Positions 27,380 to 35,437 are shown, counted from the first letter of the stretch. The stretch: 64,000 nt of DNA from JASHSH01 sp036490215 (GCA_036490215.1 DASXEH010000077.1:117555-181554); one strand, 5' to 3'. The notes: generated by a model not told the origin, from the letters alone. Made by a program: numbers and translations.

Positions 27380-27419
27380 ACTCTGCGATACAGAGTCAGA
27401 GTACTCTGAATTGCAGAGT
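27380..27419. promoter_or_regulatory. Operator-like block of four ACTCTG/CAGAGT hexamers
   Basis: ACTCTG-N5-CAGAGT at 27380-27396, directly followed by CAGAGT (27397-27402), then ACTCTG-N5-CAGAGT at 27403-27419. All hexamers are exact. The two 17-base palindromes are 23 bases apart start to start, about two helical turns, as expected for two dimers binding side by side. It lies 50 bases before the first gene of the 27471-33942 operon. Confidence 0.75.
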
Positions 27420-27434
27420 TTAGGTTTGGCCGAT

Positions 27435-27455
27435 TTTCAGGGCCTAATTTCAGGG
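27435..27455 (+). promoter_or_regulatory. Direct repeat TTTCAGGG x2 before the operon
   Basis: TTTCAGGG occurs at 27435-27442 and 27448-27455, a 13-base period, between the hexamer block and the ribosome binding site of the first gene. It could be a second protein site or chance. Confidence 0.35.
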
Positions 27456-27470
27456 TCGGGGAGAGCAGCG

Positions 27471-28007
27471 ATGGACATGCTGAGCGGGATTGTTGAACAC
27501 ACGCCAACTTGGGTGTTCGTCGTTTTCGCGCTTCTGGTGATGATGGGCGTGCAATCGATGCGGCCGCGCCGGGTTCGTTTGGTGCGCCTGCTGATCACCC
27601 CGGCGATCTTCATCGTCTGGGGCATCGTCAGCCTGACCAGCAAGCACGCCTTCTCGACCATGCTGCTGACCGACTGGCTGGTCACCGCTGCCGTCGGTAT
27701 TGCCATCGCCGGCGCTCTGGTCCGTTTCCACGCGCTGCGCGCCGATCGTCAGCGCCTCATCGTCCAGGTTCCCGGCAGCAGGCTGCCGCTGATCCGCAAC
27801 GTGACGATCTTTGCCGCGAAATACGCGCTGGCCGTCGCCGCGGTGGTCGCGACCAGTGCCGCAGACCAGGTCGCCTTCTTGGACGTTGCCGTCTCCGGGC
27901 TGTGCGTCGGCTACTTCTTGGGCTGGCTCGGCCGGTTGATGATGGCCTATCGCCATGCGCCAGCTCTCGATGAAAGTGTGGTGATCGCGCCGGGAGCCGC
28001 GTCATGA
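27471..28007 (+). CDS. Small polytopic membrane protein (DUF6622-like), first gene of Lol-like operon
   Basis: 178 residues from the ATG at 27471 with GGGAGAG just upstream; the frame is open to 27366 but overlaps the operator block. About five hydrophobic helices. The N-terminus MLSGIVEHTPTWVFVVFALLVMMGVQSMRPRRV resembles DUF6622 membrane proteins. Function unknown. Its stop overlaps the start of the ABC ATPase gene (ATGA), implying translational coupling, so it may be an accessory subunit or regulator of the transporter (inference). Confidence 0.8.
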   Translation: MDMLSGIVEHTPTWVFVVFALLVMMGVQSMRPRRVRLVRLLITPAIFIVWGIVSLTSKHAFSTMLLTDWLVTAAVGIAIAGALVRFHALRADRQRLIVQVPGSRLPLIRNVTIFAAKYALAVAAVVATSAADQVAFLDVAVSGLCVGYFLGWLGRLMMAYRHAPALDESVVIAPGAAS

Positions 28008-28711
28008 TTGGCCCGCACGGCGAACCGGTCGTCCGCCTGACCGATGTGGTCAAGGTCTATGATGATGACGGCCTCACCGTGAAGGCGATCGACGACATCA
28101 CCTTCACCATCCCGCGGCGGCGCTTCACCATGATCGTCGGCCCCTCGGGCAGCGGCAAGACCACGCTGCTCAACCTGATGGGCTGCATCGACACCGCCAC
28201 CACCGGCATGGTCGAAGTCTGCGGCCAGAATATCGCCAAGCTGCGCGATAACGCAGTGTCTGATTTCCGCGCCGCCAATATCGGTTTCATCTTCCAGAAC
28301 TTCAGCCTCGTGCCGGTGCTGACGGCCTACGAGAATGTCGAATACCCGCTGCTGTTGCTCGGTCTCAATGCGAAAGACCGCCGCACGCGCACGATGGCGA
28401 TGCTCGACGCGGTGGGTCTCGCCGAGCATAAGAACCATCGGCCCAACCAGCTCTCGGGTGGCCAGCGGCAGCGCGTGGCGATTGCGCGTGCACTGGTGAA
28501 AGAACCCGAGGTGGTGCTGGCCGATGAGCCGACCGCCAATCTCGATAGCGCCACCGGCGCATCGATCATCGAATTGATGAAACGCCAGCAGCACGAGCGC
28601 GCCACCACCTTCATCTTCTCGACTCATGATCCGCATCTGATCTCGCACGCGCAGGAGACCTTCGTCATCCGCGACGGCAAGCTCTTGGATCACACCGTAG
28701 GAGCGGCCTGA
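28004..28711 (+). CDS. LolD/MacB-type ABC transporter ATPase
   Basis: 235 residues. Walker A GPSGSGKTT at 46-54, Q-loop in FIFQNFSLVPVLTAYENVE, signature LSGGQRQRVAIARAL, Walker B VVLADEP with D-loop ANLDS, and H-loop STHDP. The sequence class is that of LolD, MacB and FtsE, which drive mechanotransmission through FtsX-type permeases rather than solute translocation. Its last base is the first base of the permease gene, so the two are tightly coupled. Confidence 0.96.
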   Translation: MIGPHGEPVVRLTDVVKVYDDDGLTVKAIDDITFTIPRRRFTMIVGPSGSGKTTLLNLMGCIDTATTGMVEVCGQNIAKLRDNAVSDFRAANIGFIFQNFSLVPVLTAYENVEYPLLLLGLNAKDRRTRTMAMLDAVGLAEHKNHRPNQLSGGQRQRVAIARALVKEPEVVLADEPTANLDSATGASIIELMKRQQHERATTFIFSTHDPHLISHAQETFVIRDGKLLDHTVGAA

Positions 28712-30117
28712 TGCTCTTCAAGATCGCGCTGCGCAACATCCTGCGCAATCGCCGCCGGTCGACCATGACCATCTCGGCGATCGCCGTGGGCGCCATGGCT
28801 ATGCTGCTGTTCGGCGCCTTCACCACCTTCGTCATTCTCGGCATCCGCACCACGACGATCGACAGTGCCGGCCATCTGACCGTGCTGCGCACCGGCTATT
28901 TCGCCTTCGGCACCGGCAACCCCTCGGCCTATGGCATTCCCGACTACGAAGCGGTAATGAAGACGATCAGCGACGATCCCGAGATCGGGCCGAAGCTGGC
29001 CGTGATCACGCCCTCGATCAGCCTGTTCGGCATCGCCGGCAATTTCTCGGCCGACAGTTCGCGCACCTTCATCGGCTCCGGCGTCGTGCCCTCCGATCGC
29101 AAGCGGATGCGCGAATGGAACGAATATCATCTCGGCGGCGGGCGCCGCCTCACGCGCCCACCGTCACCGCTCAGCGACGATGACATCACCAAGGGCGTGA
29201 TCGGTCTCGGGCTTGCCCGCACGCTCAGCCTGTGCGCGCCGCTTCATGTCGCCGACTGCCCGGCCGCGCCCGAGAAGAAGACGGCCGCCGTCGCCGGTGC
29301 CGCACCGGCGCCCGATCTCGCCGACCTCACCGCACAAGACACCAAGGGCGATGCGTCGGCCAACGATAACGGTATGCCGCGCATCGACCTGCTCTCGGCC
29401 ACAGCCGGCGGCGCGCCCAATGTGGTGACGATCAGCGTTGCCGGCACCGAACAGCAGCCCGCCAAGGAACTCGACGACGGCTTTGTCGGCATGCATCTGA
29501 AGCTGGCGCAGCAGCTGGTCTATGGTCGCGGCGAGCACAAGGTCACCAGTATCGTGCTGCAGTTGAAGAAGACCGAGGATATGGCCGCGGTGCGCACGCG
29601 GCTCGAAGCGCTGTTCAAGGACAAGGGGCTCGATCTCGAAGTGCACGACTTCACCGAGTTCAACCCGATGTATAAGCAGATCGTGCAGTTCTTCGGCGCC
29701 ATCTTCTCCTTCATCGCGCTGATCATGATCGTCATCGTGCTCTTCACCGTGGTCAACACGATGAGCATGAGCGTGATGGAGCGCACCAACGAGATCGGCA
29801 CCACGCGTGCCCTCGGTGTCCGTCGCAGCGGCATTCGCCGCCAGTTCCTGGCAGAGGGTTGGCTGCTCGGTTTCCTCGGCGCGACGCTGGGCGTCATCTT
29901 GGCCGCGATCATTGCCGCGATCGTCAACCATGCCGGCCTCACCTGGCAGCCGCCGGGCCAGTCGGGCCACGTGCCGCTCTATCTCTATCTCGCCGGTGCG
30001 CATGGCTTGATCATCGCCACCTGGGTCATCCTGGTCGTGGTCGCGACCATCGCCGCTCTGGTTCCCGCCAGCCGCGCCGCGCGGATGGCCGTGGTCGACG
30101 CACTGCGGCATGTGTGA
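28711..30117 (+). CDS. FtsX-fold ABC permease (LolC/E or MacB-like)
   Basis: 468 residues. One N-terminal helix (about 15-40, preceded by ALRNILRNRRRSTMTISAIAVGAM), a large extracytoplasmic domain (about 45-320), then three C-terminal helices. FSFIALIMIVIVLFTVVNTMSMSVMERTNEIGTTRALGV is the FtsX domain core, and GWLLGFLGATLGVILA follows. Layout equals a single LolC/LolE or MacB permease half. The periplasmic domain holds a Pro/Ala/Asp-rich insert (about 180-225). Works as a homodimer in this class (known for MacB). Substrate inferred to be a lipid or lipoprotein because of the neighbouring LolA-like gene. Confidence 0.93.
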   Translation: MLFKIALRNILRNRRRSTMTISAIAVGAMAMLLFGAFTTFVILGIRTTTIDSAGHLTVLRTGYFAFGTGNPSAYGIPDYEAVMKTISDDPEIGPKLAVITPSISLFGIAGNFSADSSRTFIGSGVVPSDRKRMREWNEYHLGGGRRLTRPPSPLSDDDITKGVIGLGLARTLSLCAPLHVADCPAAPEKKTAAVAGAAPAPDLADLTAQDTKGDASANDNGMPRIDLLSATAGGAPNVVTISVAGTEQQPAKELDDGFVGMHLKLAQQLVYGRGEHKVTSIVLQLKKTEDMAAVRTRLEALFKDKGLDLEVHDFTEFNPMYKQIVQFFGAIFSFIALIMIVIVLFTVVNTMSMSVMERTNEIGTTRALGVRRSGIRRQFLAEGWLLGFLGATLGVILAAIIAAIVNHAGLTWQPPGQSGHVPLYLYLAGAHGLIIATWVILVVVATIAALVPASRAARMAVVDALRHV

Positions 30118-30129
30118 GTGAGGATCGCC

Positions 30130-30930
30130 ATGGATAAGCTCATCACTCTGGCTCTGGCCTGCATCTTGTCGTTGCTCGTTGCGGCGCTGCGGCCCCTGAT
30201 CGCCCATGCCGATGCGCCGCTCTCGGCCCAAGACATGATCGCGGCGGCCGACAAGGCGCGGAACCCGAATGTACCGTTCCGCCTGACCAACACGTTGACC
30301 GAGTATCGCAATGGCCAGGCGATCGACAAATCGGTCGTTGTGGTCTTCGCCAAGCTTGATCCCAGTTCTGGGCAGTTCCGCAATATCGTGCGCTTCGTCG
30401 ATCCGCCGCGCGACGAAGGCAAGCTGGTGCTGATGGACGGCACCAAGATGTGGTTCTACGACCCGGCATCGAAGGCCAGCGTGCCGATCTCGCCGCAGCA
30501 ACGCCTGATCGGTCAGGCCTCGGATGGCGATGTCGTCACCGTCAATTTCGCACGCGACTACACCGCGAAACTGGATGGCGAGGAAAAGCTACTTGATGCC
30601 GATCACAAGGAACGCGATTGCTGGCATCTCGATCTGGCCGCAGCCAATGGCGATGCGGTCTATTCGCGCATGGAACTGTGGCTCGAGAAGGGCACGTACT
30701 TCGCGGTCAAGAGCAAGCACTACTCCGACAGCGGCCGCCTGCTGAAGATCGCCTATTACCACAAGATGGCCGACGCGCTCGGTGCGCAGCGGCCGCAGGA
30801 AACGATCATCATCGACGCGGTCGACGCGAAACTGGTGACGACCATGGACGCCGCCGATTGGCGCCCGGCCGAGATTGCCGACTCGTGGTACCAGCGCGAC
30901 TACCTGCCGCGGCTGCAGTTGGGGAAGTGA
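30130..30930 (+). CDS. Periplasmic LolA-like lipoprotein-sorting protein
   Basis: 266 residues from the ATG at 30130 (GAGG eight bases upstream; a GTG at 30118 is in frame). A signal peptide is visible, probably cleaved after IAHA. The mature part matches the 'outer membrane lipoprotein-sorting protein' group (LolA_like), seen in KLVLMDGTKMWFYDPASKASVPISPQQRLIGQASDGDVVTVNFARDY and YSRMELWLEKGTYFAVKSKHY. LolA relatives shield acyl chains in a half-barrel while crossing the periplasm. Being next to an FtsX-type ABC pair it probably takes cargo from that transporter. Confidence 0.9.
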   Translation: MDKLITLALACILSLLVAALRPLIAHADAPLSAQDMIAAADKARNPNVPFRLTNTLTEYRNGQAIDKSVVVVFAKLDPSSGQFRNIVRFVDPPRDEGKLVLMDGTKMWFYDPASKASVPISPQQRLIGQASDGDVVTVNFARDYTAKLDGEEKLLDADHKERDCWHLDLAAANGDAVYSRMELWLEKGTYFAVKSKHYSDSGRLLKIAYYHKMADALGAQRPQETIIIDAVDAKLVTTMDAADWRPAEIADSWYQRDYLPRLQLGK

Positions 30931-30959
30931 TGGCCCAAGCGCTTCCTTTCCCAACAACC

Positions 30960-31038
30960 GTCATGGCCGGGCTTGACCCGGCCATCCACGACTTTTTTGC
31001 GGCACCACGTGGATGCCCGGATCAAGTCCGGGCATGAC
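30960..31038. repeat. Intergenic palindromic repeat, family B copy 1
   Basis: Two self-complementary arms, GTCATGGCCGGGCTTGACCC and the CCGGATCAAGTCCGGGCATGAC type, flank CCACGactttt...CACGTGG. The whole element can fold into one long hairpin. It sits inside the Lol-like operon, and its right end supplies the ATG used by the next gene. Other copies: 36140-36217, 46496-46579, 52037-52158 and a short relative at 57174-57196. Confidence 0.9.
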
Positions 31039-32452
31039 GAGAAAAATACATCTCTATCTTTCTCTCTTCATGCTCGGCGTCGCTGGCACCGCATGGGCCG
31101 ACGAGAATTCTGATCTCGATTCGATTCCCGGCACGATCGGCCAGCAACCGCCCACCGCGCCGAACCCGCCCGCCACGACGTCGTCCAGCGGCGCGCTGAG
31201 CACTAAGACCTATGTGGAAGATGCGTTCACCCAGGATGTGCTGCGCAGCCATCTCGCCGTGCCGCTGCCGTCGTCTTCGTCGCCAAGCCTGGATTGGCAG
31301 AACCGCACCAGCCTCGACGAGGTTGCCACCTGGCATGCGGCCGAGGGCTTGGACGCGACCGTGAGCGATCGCTTCAATCTGTTCGAACAGAACAACTATG
31401 CCTTCCCGGTCCATCAGGACATCCAGAACGATTTCCGCGAAGGCTATGTCACTTGGCAGGGTGCGCCCGAAACCTATCTCGAAGCCGGGCGCATCAATAT
31501 CCGCCACGGTGTCGCCGTCGGCTTCAATCCCACTGACTTCTTCAAGACGCGGACGCTGGTCGATCAGGCCTCGCAGGATCCTTCGGTCCTGCGCAACGAT
31601 CGCCTCGGCACCGGCATGGTCCAGGCGCAGAAGATCTTCGAAGGCGGGTCGATCGCACTCGATATCGCGCCGAAGCTGCGATCGGTTCAGGCGATTCCGG
31701 TCAGCACTCCCGCGCCCAGTTTCGATCCTGGTTTCGGCCGCACCAACAGTGAGAACCGGATGCTGCTCAGCGGCAGCTACGATATCGGCGGCGGCATGAC
31801 GCCCGAGCTGCTGGCCTATCACGCCGACAGCGGCACCAAATTCGGCGCCAATATCTCGCGCACCATCGGCCAGTCGGTCGTAGCCTATGCCGAATGGGCC
31901 GGCGGCAACGAGGCCAGCCTCACCAGCCGCGCCATCGAATTCGGCAAGTTGACCGGAACGCTGCCCGCCGCCGTGCCCGATAGCGATTCCGGCACGCATT
32001 TCCAGAACGACGCCGCGATCGGTGCATCCTGGACCAGCGCGGTCGACAAGCTGACGCTCAACCTCGAATACCACTATCACCAGTCGGCGTTCTCGGGCTC
32101 GGATTGGCACAACTGGTTTACCGAGGGCAACAGCCACACCCCGAACATCAACGGCGTGCTCTGGTATATCCGCAGCTATGCGCAAGACCAGCAGGAGCCG
32201 ATGAGCCAGCAGGAGGTGTTTCTCCGCGCCGACTGGACCGACGCGTTCATCGACAAGCTGGAGCTCTCCGCGATCGCCTTCGTGAATGTCTATGACGGCT
32301 CGATGTTGACCCAGGGCACGGCAAGTTACTATGTGTCGGATGCCTGGACGCTGAGCGCCTTGGTGGGGGGGACTATCGGTGGCGCGCACACCCAACAGGG
32401 CAGCACGCCGCAGGAAGCCAGCTTCATCGCCGAAGCGACGCGGTATTTCTAG
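31034..32452 (+). CDS. Predicted outer-membrane beta-barrel protein of the Lol-like operon
   Basis: About 472 residues from ATG 31034. The longer frame from 31013 begins with a peptide that is simply translated repeat. The signal peptide MTRKIHLYLSLFMLGVAGTAWA is cleaved before DEN. The body alternates hydrophobic and polar residues as in beta-barrels, with segments such as YLEAGRINIRHGVAVGFNPTDFFKTR reminiscent of DUF1302-type outer-membrane proteins. It ends in EATRYF; a terminal Phe is the usual BAM recognition signal. No ribosome binding site independent of the repeat is visible. Likely the outer-membrane receiver or channel of the pathway (inference). Confidence 0.75.
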   Translation: MTRKIHLYLSLFMLGVAGTAWADENSDLDSIPGTIGQQPPTAPNPPATTSSSGALSTKTYVEDAFTQDVLRSHLAVPLPSSSSPSLDWQNRTSLDEVATWHAAEGLDATVSDRFNLFEQNNYAFPVHQDIQNDFREGYVTWQGAPETYLEAGRINIRHGVAVGFNPTDFFKTRTLVDQASQDPSVLRNDRLGTGMVQAQKIFEGGSIALDIAPKLRSVQAIPVSTPAPSFDPGFGRTNSENRMLLSGSYDIGGGMTPELLAYHADSGTKFGANISRTIGQSVVAYAEWAGGNEASLTSRAIEFGKLTGTLPAAVPDSDSGTHFQNDAAIGASWTSAVDKLTLNLEYHYHQSAFSGSDWHNWFTEGNSHTPNINGVLWYIRSYAQDQQEPMSQQEVFLRADWTDAFIDKLELSAIAFVNVYDGSMLTQGTASYYVSDAWTLSALVGGTIGGAHTQQGSTPQEASFIAEATRYF

Positions 32453-32480
32453 CGGCCGGGCCATGCAGGGGATAGCCACC

Positions 32481-33050
32481 ATGTCGATCGATCCGCAAAC
32501 CGCCGCCTCCTCGCTCTCCGATGTCGAGCGCGTCGAACAACGCACGCGCGAAGCCGTCTGGTATTTCGGCGCGAGCACGTTTCTGTTTTGGTGGGGCGGC
32601 ATTTCCACCATCGGCAATGTCTTCGAACATTTCGAGCCGCTCTATGCCGCCAAGGCCTGGGCGGTTCTCACCGTGCTGGCCTTCATCGGCAGTTTCGTGA
32701 TCGCCCGCTCGCGCCGTCATTCCGACGAGCGGCGACGCGCAGACAATCGGATTCTCTATGCCCAGTTGATCCTGGTCGTCTTCGGCCTCCTGTGGACTCA
32801 GGTGCTGGGCACGATCGGCTATCGCGAGCTCGATGCGTTCTGGCCGACGCTGTGGATGTTCGGCTTCATGATCGCGGGCCTTTGGGTCGGGCGCTTTTTC
32901 GTTTGGTGCGGCATGTCGGTCACGCTGCTCACCATCGCCGGCTACTACTGGGCCGGCAATTGGTTCGAGATCTGGATGGCCGTGCTCAATGGCGCCGCTC
33001 TGATCGGCGGCGGCTTCTGGCTGCGGCGCATCGGCGTGGCGCGGAGCTAG
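32481..33050 (+). CDS. Four-helix membrane protein, paralogue 1
   Basis: 189 residues from ATG 32481 (AGGGGA nine bases upstream; ATG 32463 is in frame). A soluble N-terminal segment SSLSDVERVEQRTREAVWYFGAST is followed by about five hydrophobic helices and ends WLRRIGVARS. It aligns along its whole length with the next gene: shared landmarks are SLSDVE, RTREAV, LWPT or FWPTLWMF, WVGRFFV, YxWAGxWF, WMAV and LRRIG. No family with known function recognised. Membership in the operon suggests a role in the same envelope process. Confidence 0.8.
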   Translation: MSIDPQTAASSLSDVERVEQRTREAVWYFGASTFLFWWGGISTIGNVFEHFEPLYAAKAWAVLTVLAFIGSFVIARSRRHSDERRRADNRILYAQLILVVFGLLWTQVLGTIGYRELDAFWPTLWMFGFMIAGLWVGRFFVWCGMSVTLLTIAGYYWAGNWFEIWMAVLNGAALIGGGFWLRRIGVARS

Positions 33051-33052
33051 AC

Positions 33053-33640
33053 ATGGCATCCGAACCCCACATAGCGCCGCAAGACGCCGCTGCGTCGCTC
33101 TCCGATGTCGAGGTGATCGAACGCCGCACGCGCGAGGCGGTGCGCTACGCCTATGCCTCCACCTTTCAGATCATGTGGGGCACGCTGGTCGCGATCGGCT
33201 ACATCGCTGAATACATCAGCCCCAAGACCGACCTCTACAGCTGGATCGCCGTATTGGTGGTCGGCATCATCGGCGGCATCACGATCCGCCGCTCGCGTGC
33301 CAACCGCTCGGGCCGTCCGGTCGATTGGCGCGTGGTCTATGGCCAGATCGCACTGGTCGCGTTCGGCTTCTTGTGGACGACTCTTCTGACCGATGCGACG
33401 CCGCGTCAGATCAATGCGCTCTGGCCGACCTTCTATATGTTCACCATGGTGCTGTTCGGCATCTGGGTCGGGCGCTTCTTCGTCGGCCTCGGCCTCGTCG
33501 TGACGGCGCTGGTCGCGGTCGGTTATCTCTGGGCCGGCGATTGGTTCCTGCCCTGGATGGCCGTGGTTGCCGGCGGCGGCTGCATCGCCAGCGGCCTCTA
33601 TCTGCGCCGCATCGGCTTGCAGAACCAGACCCTGCCATGA
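33053..33640 (+). CDS. Four-helix membrane protein, paralogue 2
   Basis: 195 residues, ATG 33053, two bases after the stop of its paralogue. Same layout: an N-terminal amphipathic segment AASLSDVEVIERRTREAVRYAYAST, then hydrophobic helices and a C-terminal LRRIGLQNQ. The pair looks like an old tandem duplication, with roughly a third of positions identical by eye. Its stop overlaps the start of the winged-helix gene (ATGA). Pairs of small membrane protein and winged-helix regulator are common, and the membrane protein may sense or titrate the regulator (inference). Confidence 0.8.
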   Translation: MASEPHIAPQDAAASLSDVEVIERRTREAVRYAYASTFQIMWGTLVAIGYIAEYISPKTDLYSWIAVLVVGIIGGITIRRSRANRSGRPVDWRVVYGQIALVAFGFLWTTLLTDATPRQINALWPTFYMFTMVLFGIWVGRFFVGLGLVVTALVAVGYLWAGDWFLPWMAVVAGGGCIASGLYLRRIGLQNQTLP

Positions 33641-33942
33641 GCGGCGGCAACGATATCATCCATCAGGCGGTGCGGCTGCGCATCATGGCGTCGTTGAACG
33701 CCCTACCCCAGGGCGACGCGATCGAGTTCACCCGGCTCAAAACGCTGACCTCGGCCACTGATGGCAATCTCGGCTCGCATCTCGATGCGCTGGAACGGGC
33801 CGGTTATGTGACCATCGAAAAGCGTTTTGCCGGCAAGAAACCGCAGACGCGGGTCAAAGCCACCCCCGCCGGCCGCCGCGCCTTTACCGAACATGTCGCC
33901 TATTTGCGCGAAATCCTCGACCAGTCGGGCCCTATAGGCTGA
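33637..33942 (+). CDS. Winged-helix transcriptional regulator
   Basis: 101 residues. IHQAVRLRIMASLNAL, then FTRLKTLTSATDGNLGSHLDALERAGYVTIEKRFAGKKPQTRVKATPAGRRAF, is a compact MarR/PadR-like winged helix (HTH_34 type): recognition helix around DGNLGSHLDALE and wing at KRFAGKKPQTRVK. No effector domain. ATG overlaps the upstream stop. As the only DNA-binding protein of the operon it is the natural candidate to bind the hexamer block at 27380-27419 (inference). Confidence 0.9.
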   Translation: MSGGNDIIHQAVRLRIMASLNALPQGDAIEFTRLKTLTSATDGNLGSHLDALERAGYVTIEKRFAGKKPQTRVKATPAGRRAFTEHVAYLREILDQSGPIG

Positions 33943-33995
33943 GTCCGGTTCAGTTTGGCCGCTGATTCCGACCTATTTCAGCGAAAATTCCGCTT

Positions 33996-34041
33996 TAAAC
34001 CCCTCACAGTGGGCCGCATGGCCCCTATGCGGAGGGGTTTA
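33996..34041 (+). terminator. Terminator closing the Lol-like operon
   Basis: Outer stem TAAACCCCTC/GAGGGGTTTA (ten pairs) and inner stem CCGCAT/ATGCGG, followed by TTTATTG. It lies 54 bases past the regulator stop and before the MFS gene. Confidence 0.7.
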
Positions 34042-34076
34042 TTGGCTGTTAAGGGCCATTTGCCCATAATAGAGGC

Positions 34077-35384
34077 ATGGAAAACGTACAGAGCATGCCG
34101 CTGGCCTCGGCGCCGGCCTCGAACCCGTCTGTTTCATCGTCGTCCGCCGCCGCGATCGCCGCCGAAGGCGCGACCATGGCCGTGATCTTTGCGCTGAGCT
34201 TCTCTCATATGCTCAACGATGCGATCCAGTCGCTGATCCCCGCGCTCTATCCGATGCTGAAAGAGAACTTCGCGCTCAGCTTCGCGCAGATCGGGTTGAT
34301 CACTCTGGCGTTCAACACCACGGGTTCGATCCTGCAGCCCTTCGTCGGCTACTACACCGACAAACACCCCAAGACCTATGCGCTGCCCATCGGCATGACG
34401 GCGACCTTGCTCGGCCTGCTGCTGCTGGCGGTGGCCGATTCTTATTGGCTGCTGCTGGCGGCCGCGGCGATGGTCGGCACCGGGTCCTCGGTCTTCCATC
34501 CCGAATCCTCGCGCGTCGCGCGCATGGCCTCGGGCGGCCGTCACGGTATGGCGCAGTCGATGTTCCAGGTCGGCGGCAATATCGGCTCATCGCTCGGCCC
34601 ATTGCTGGCGGCCTTCATCGTTCTCCAGCGCGGCCAGCATAGCGTGGCCTGGTTCTCGATCGCGGCCATGGTTGCGATCACCGTGTTGACCTTCTGCGGC
34701 CGCTGGTATGCCCGCGAACGCACGCGCCGCGCGGCAATGCCGAAGCGCCGCGGTTCGGGCAATATCAATGTGCTCTCGCGCAACCGCGTCATCGGCGCGA
34801 TCGTCGTGCTGTTCATGCTGATCCTGTCGAAGTACCTCTACATCACCAGCCTGGGCAGCTATTACACCTTCTACCTGATGAACAAGTTCAACCTGCCGGC
34901 GGAAACCGCGCAGGTCTATCTGTTCGTCTTCCTGTTCTCGGTGGCGCTGGGCACGGTGGTCGGCGGCCCGATCGGCGACCGGGTGGGGCGCAAATATGTG
35001 ATCTGGGTGTCGATCCTGGGTGTGCTGCCCTTCACGCTGATGCTGCCGCACGCCAATCTGATGTGGACGGCAGTGCTCAGCGTGGTGATCGGCCTGATCC
35101 TGTCCTCGGCCTTTTCGGCGATCTTGGTGTTCGCGCAAGAGCTGGTGCCGGGCAAGGTGGGTCTGATCGCCGGTATCTTCTTCGGCTTCGCCTTCGGCGT
35201 CGGCGGTCTCGGCGCTGCCGCGCTGGGCGAGCTGGCGGATCACACCAGCATCGACTTCGTCTACAAGGTCTGTGCCTATCTGCCGATCATGGGCCTGCTG
35301 ACCGTCTTCCTGCCGAGTATCGAAACGCGGCGGAAGCACGGGCCGCAGGTCGAAGCGACGGTGCCGCCCACGCCGGCGGAGTAA
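34077..35384 (+). CDS. Fsr-type MFS transporter (fosmidomycin-resistance family)
   Basis: 435 residues, twelve helices. LSFSHMLNDAIQSLIPALYPMLKENFALSFAQIGLITLAFNTTGSILQPFVGYYTDKHP and GTGSSVFHPESSRVARMASGGRHGMAQSMFQVGGNIG are hallmark segments of the Fsr family. These export fosmidomycin and related compounds in E. coli; the natural substrate here is unknown. The N-terminus has an unusual Ser/Ala-rich tail of about 30 residues. Followed by a clear Rho-independent terminator. Confidence 0.92.
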   Translation: MENVQSMPLASAPASNPSVSSSSAAAIAAEGATMAVIFALSFSHMLNDAIQSLIPALYPMLKENFALSFAQIGLITLAFNTTGSILQPFVGYYTDKHPKTYALPIGMTATLLGLLLLAVADSYWLLLAAAAMVGTGSSVFHPESSRVARMASGGRHGMAQSMFQVGGNIGSSLGPLLAAFIVLQRGQHSVAWFSIAAMVAITVLTFCGRWYARERTRRAAMPKRRGSGNINVLSRNRVIGAIVVLFMLILSKYLYITSLGSYYTFYLMNKFNLPAETAQVYLFVFLFSVALGTVVGGPIGDRVGRKYVIWVSILGVLPFTLMLPHANLMWTAVLSVVIGLILSSAFSAILVFAQELVPGKVGLIAGIFFGFAFGVGGLGAAALGELADHTSIDFVYKVCAYLPIMGLLTVFLPSIETRRKHGPQVEATVPPTPAE

Positions 35385-35407
35385 GTCGGAGACGCAGCGT
35401 TAAACGG

Positions 35408-35437
35408 AAAGGGCGGGCTCAACACCCGCCCTTTTTT
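35408..35437. terminator. Rho-independent terminator between convergent genes
   Basis: AAAGGGCGGG/CCCGCCCTTT stem of ten pairs with a seven-base loop, then TTTATTT in the rightward direction. On the other strand the stem is followed by CCGTTT. It separates the Fsr-type MFS gene from the leftward esterase gene and mainly serves the former. Confidence 0.9.

Noticed and set aside
31013..31033. Upstream start giving an MPGSSPGMT N-terminus for the barrel protein
   Set aside because: This peptide is the translated right arm of a family B palindrome, a frequent annotation artefact; the signal peptide begins at 31034.
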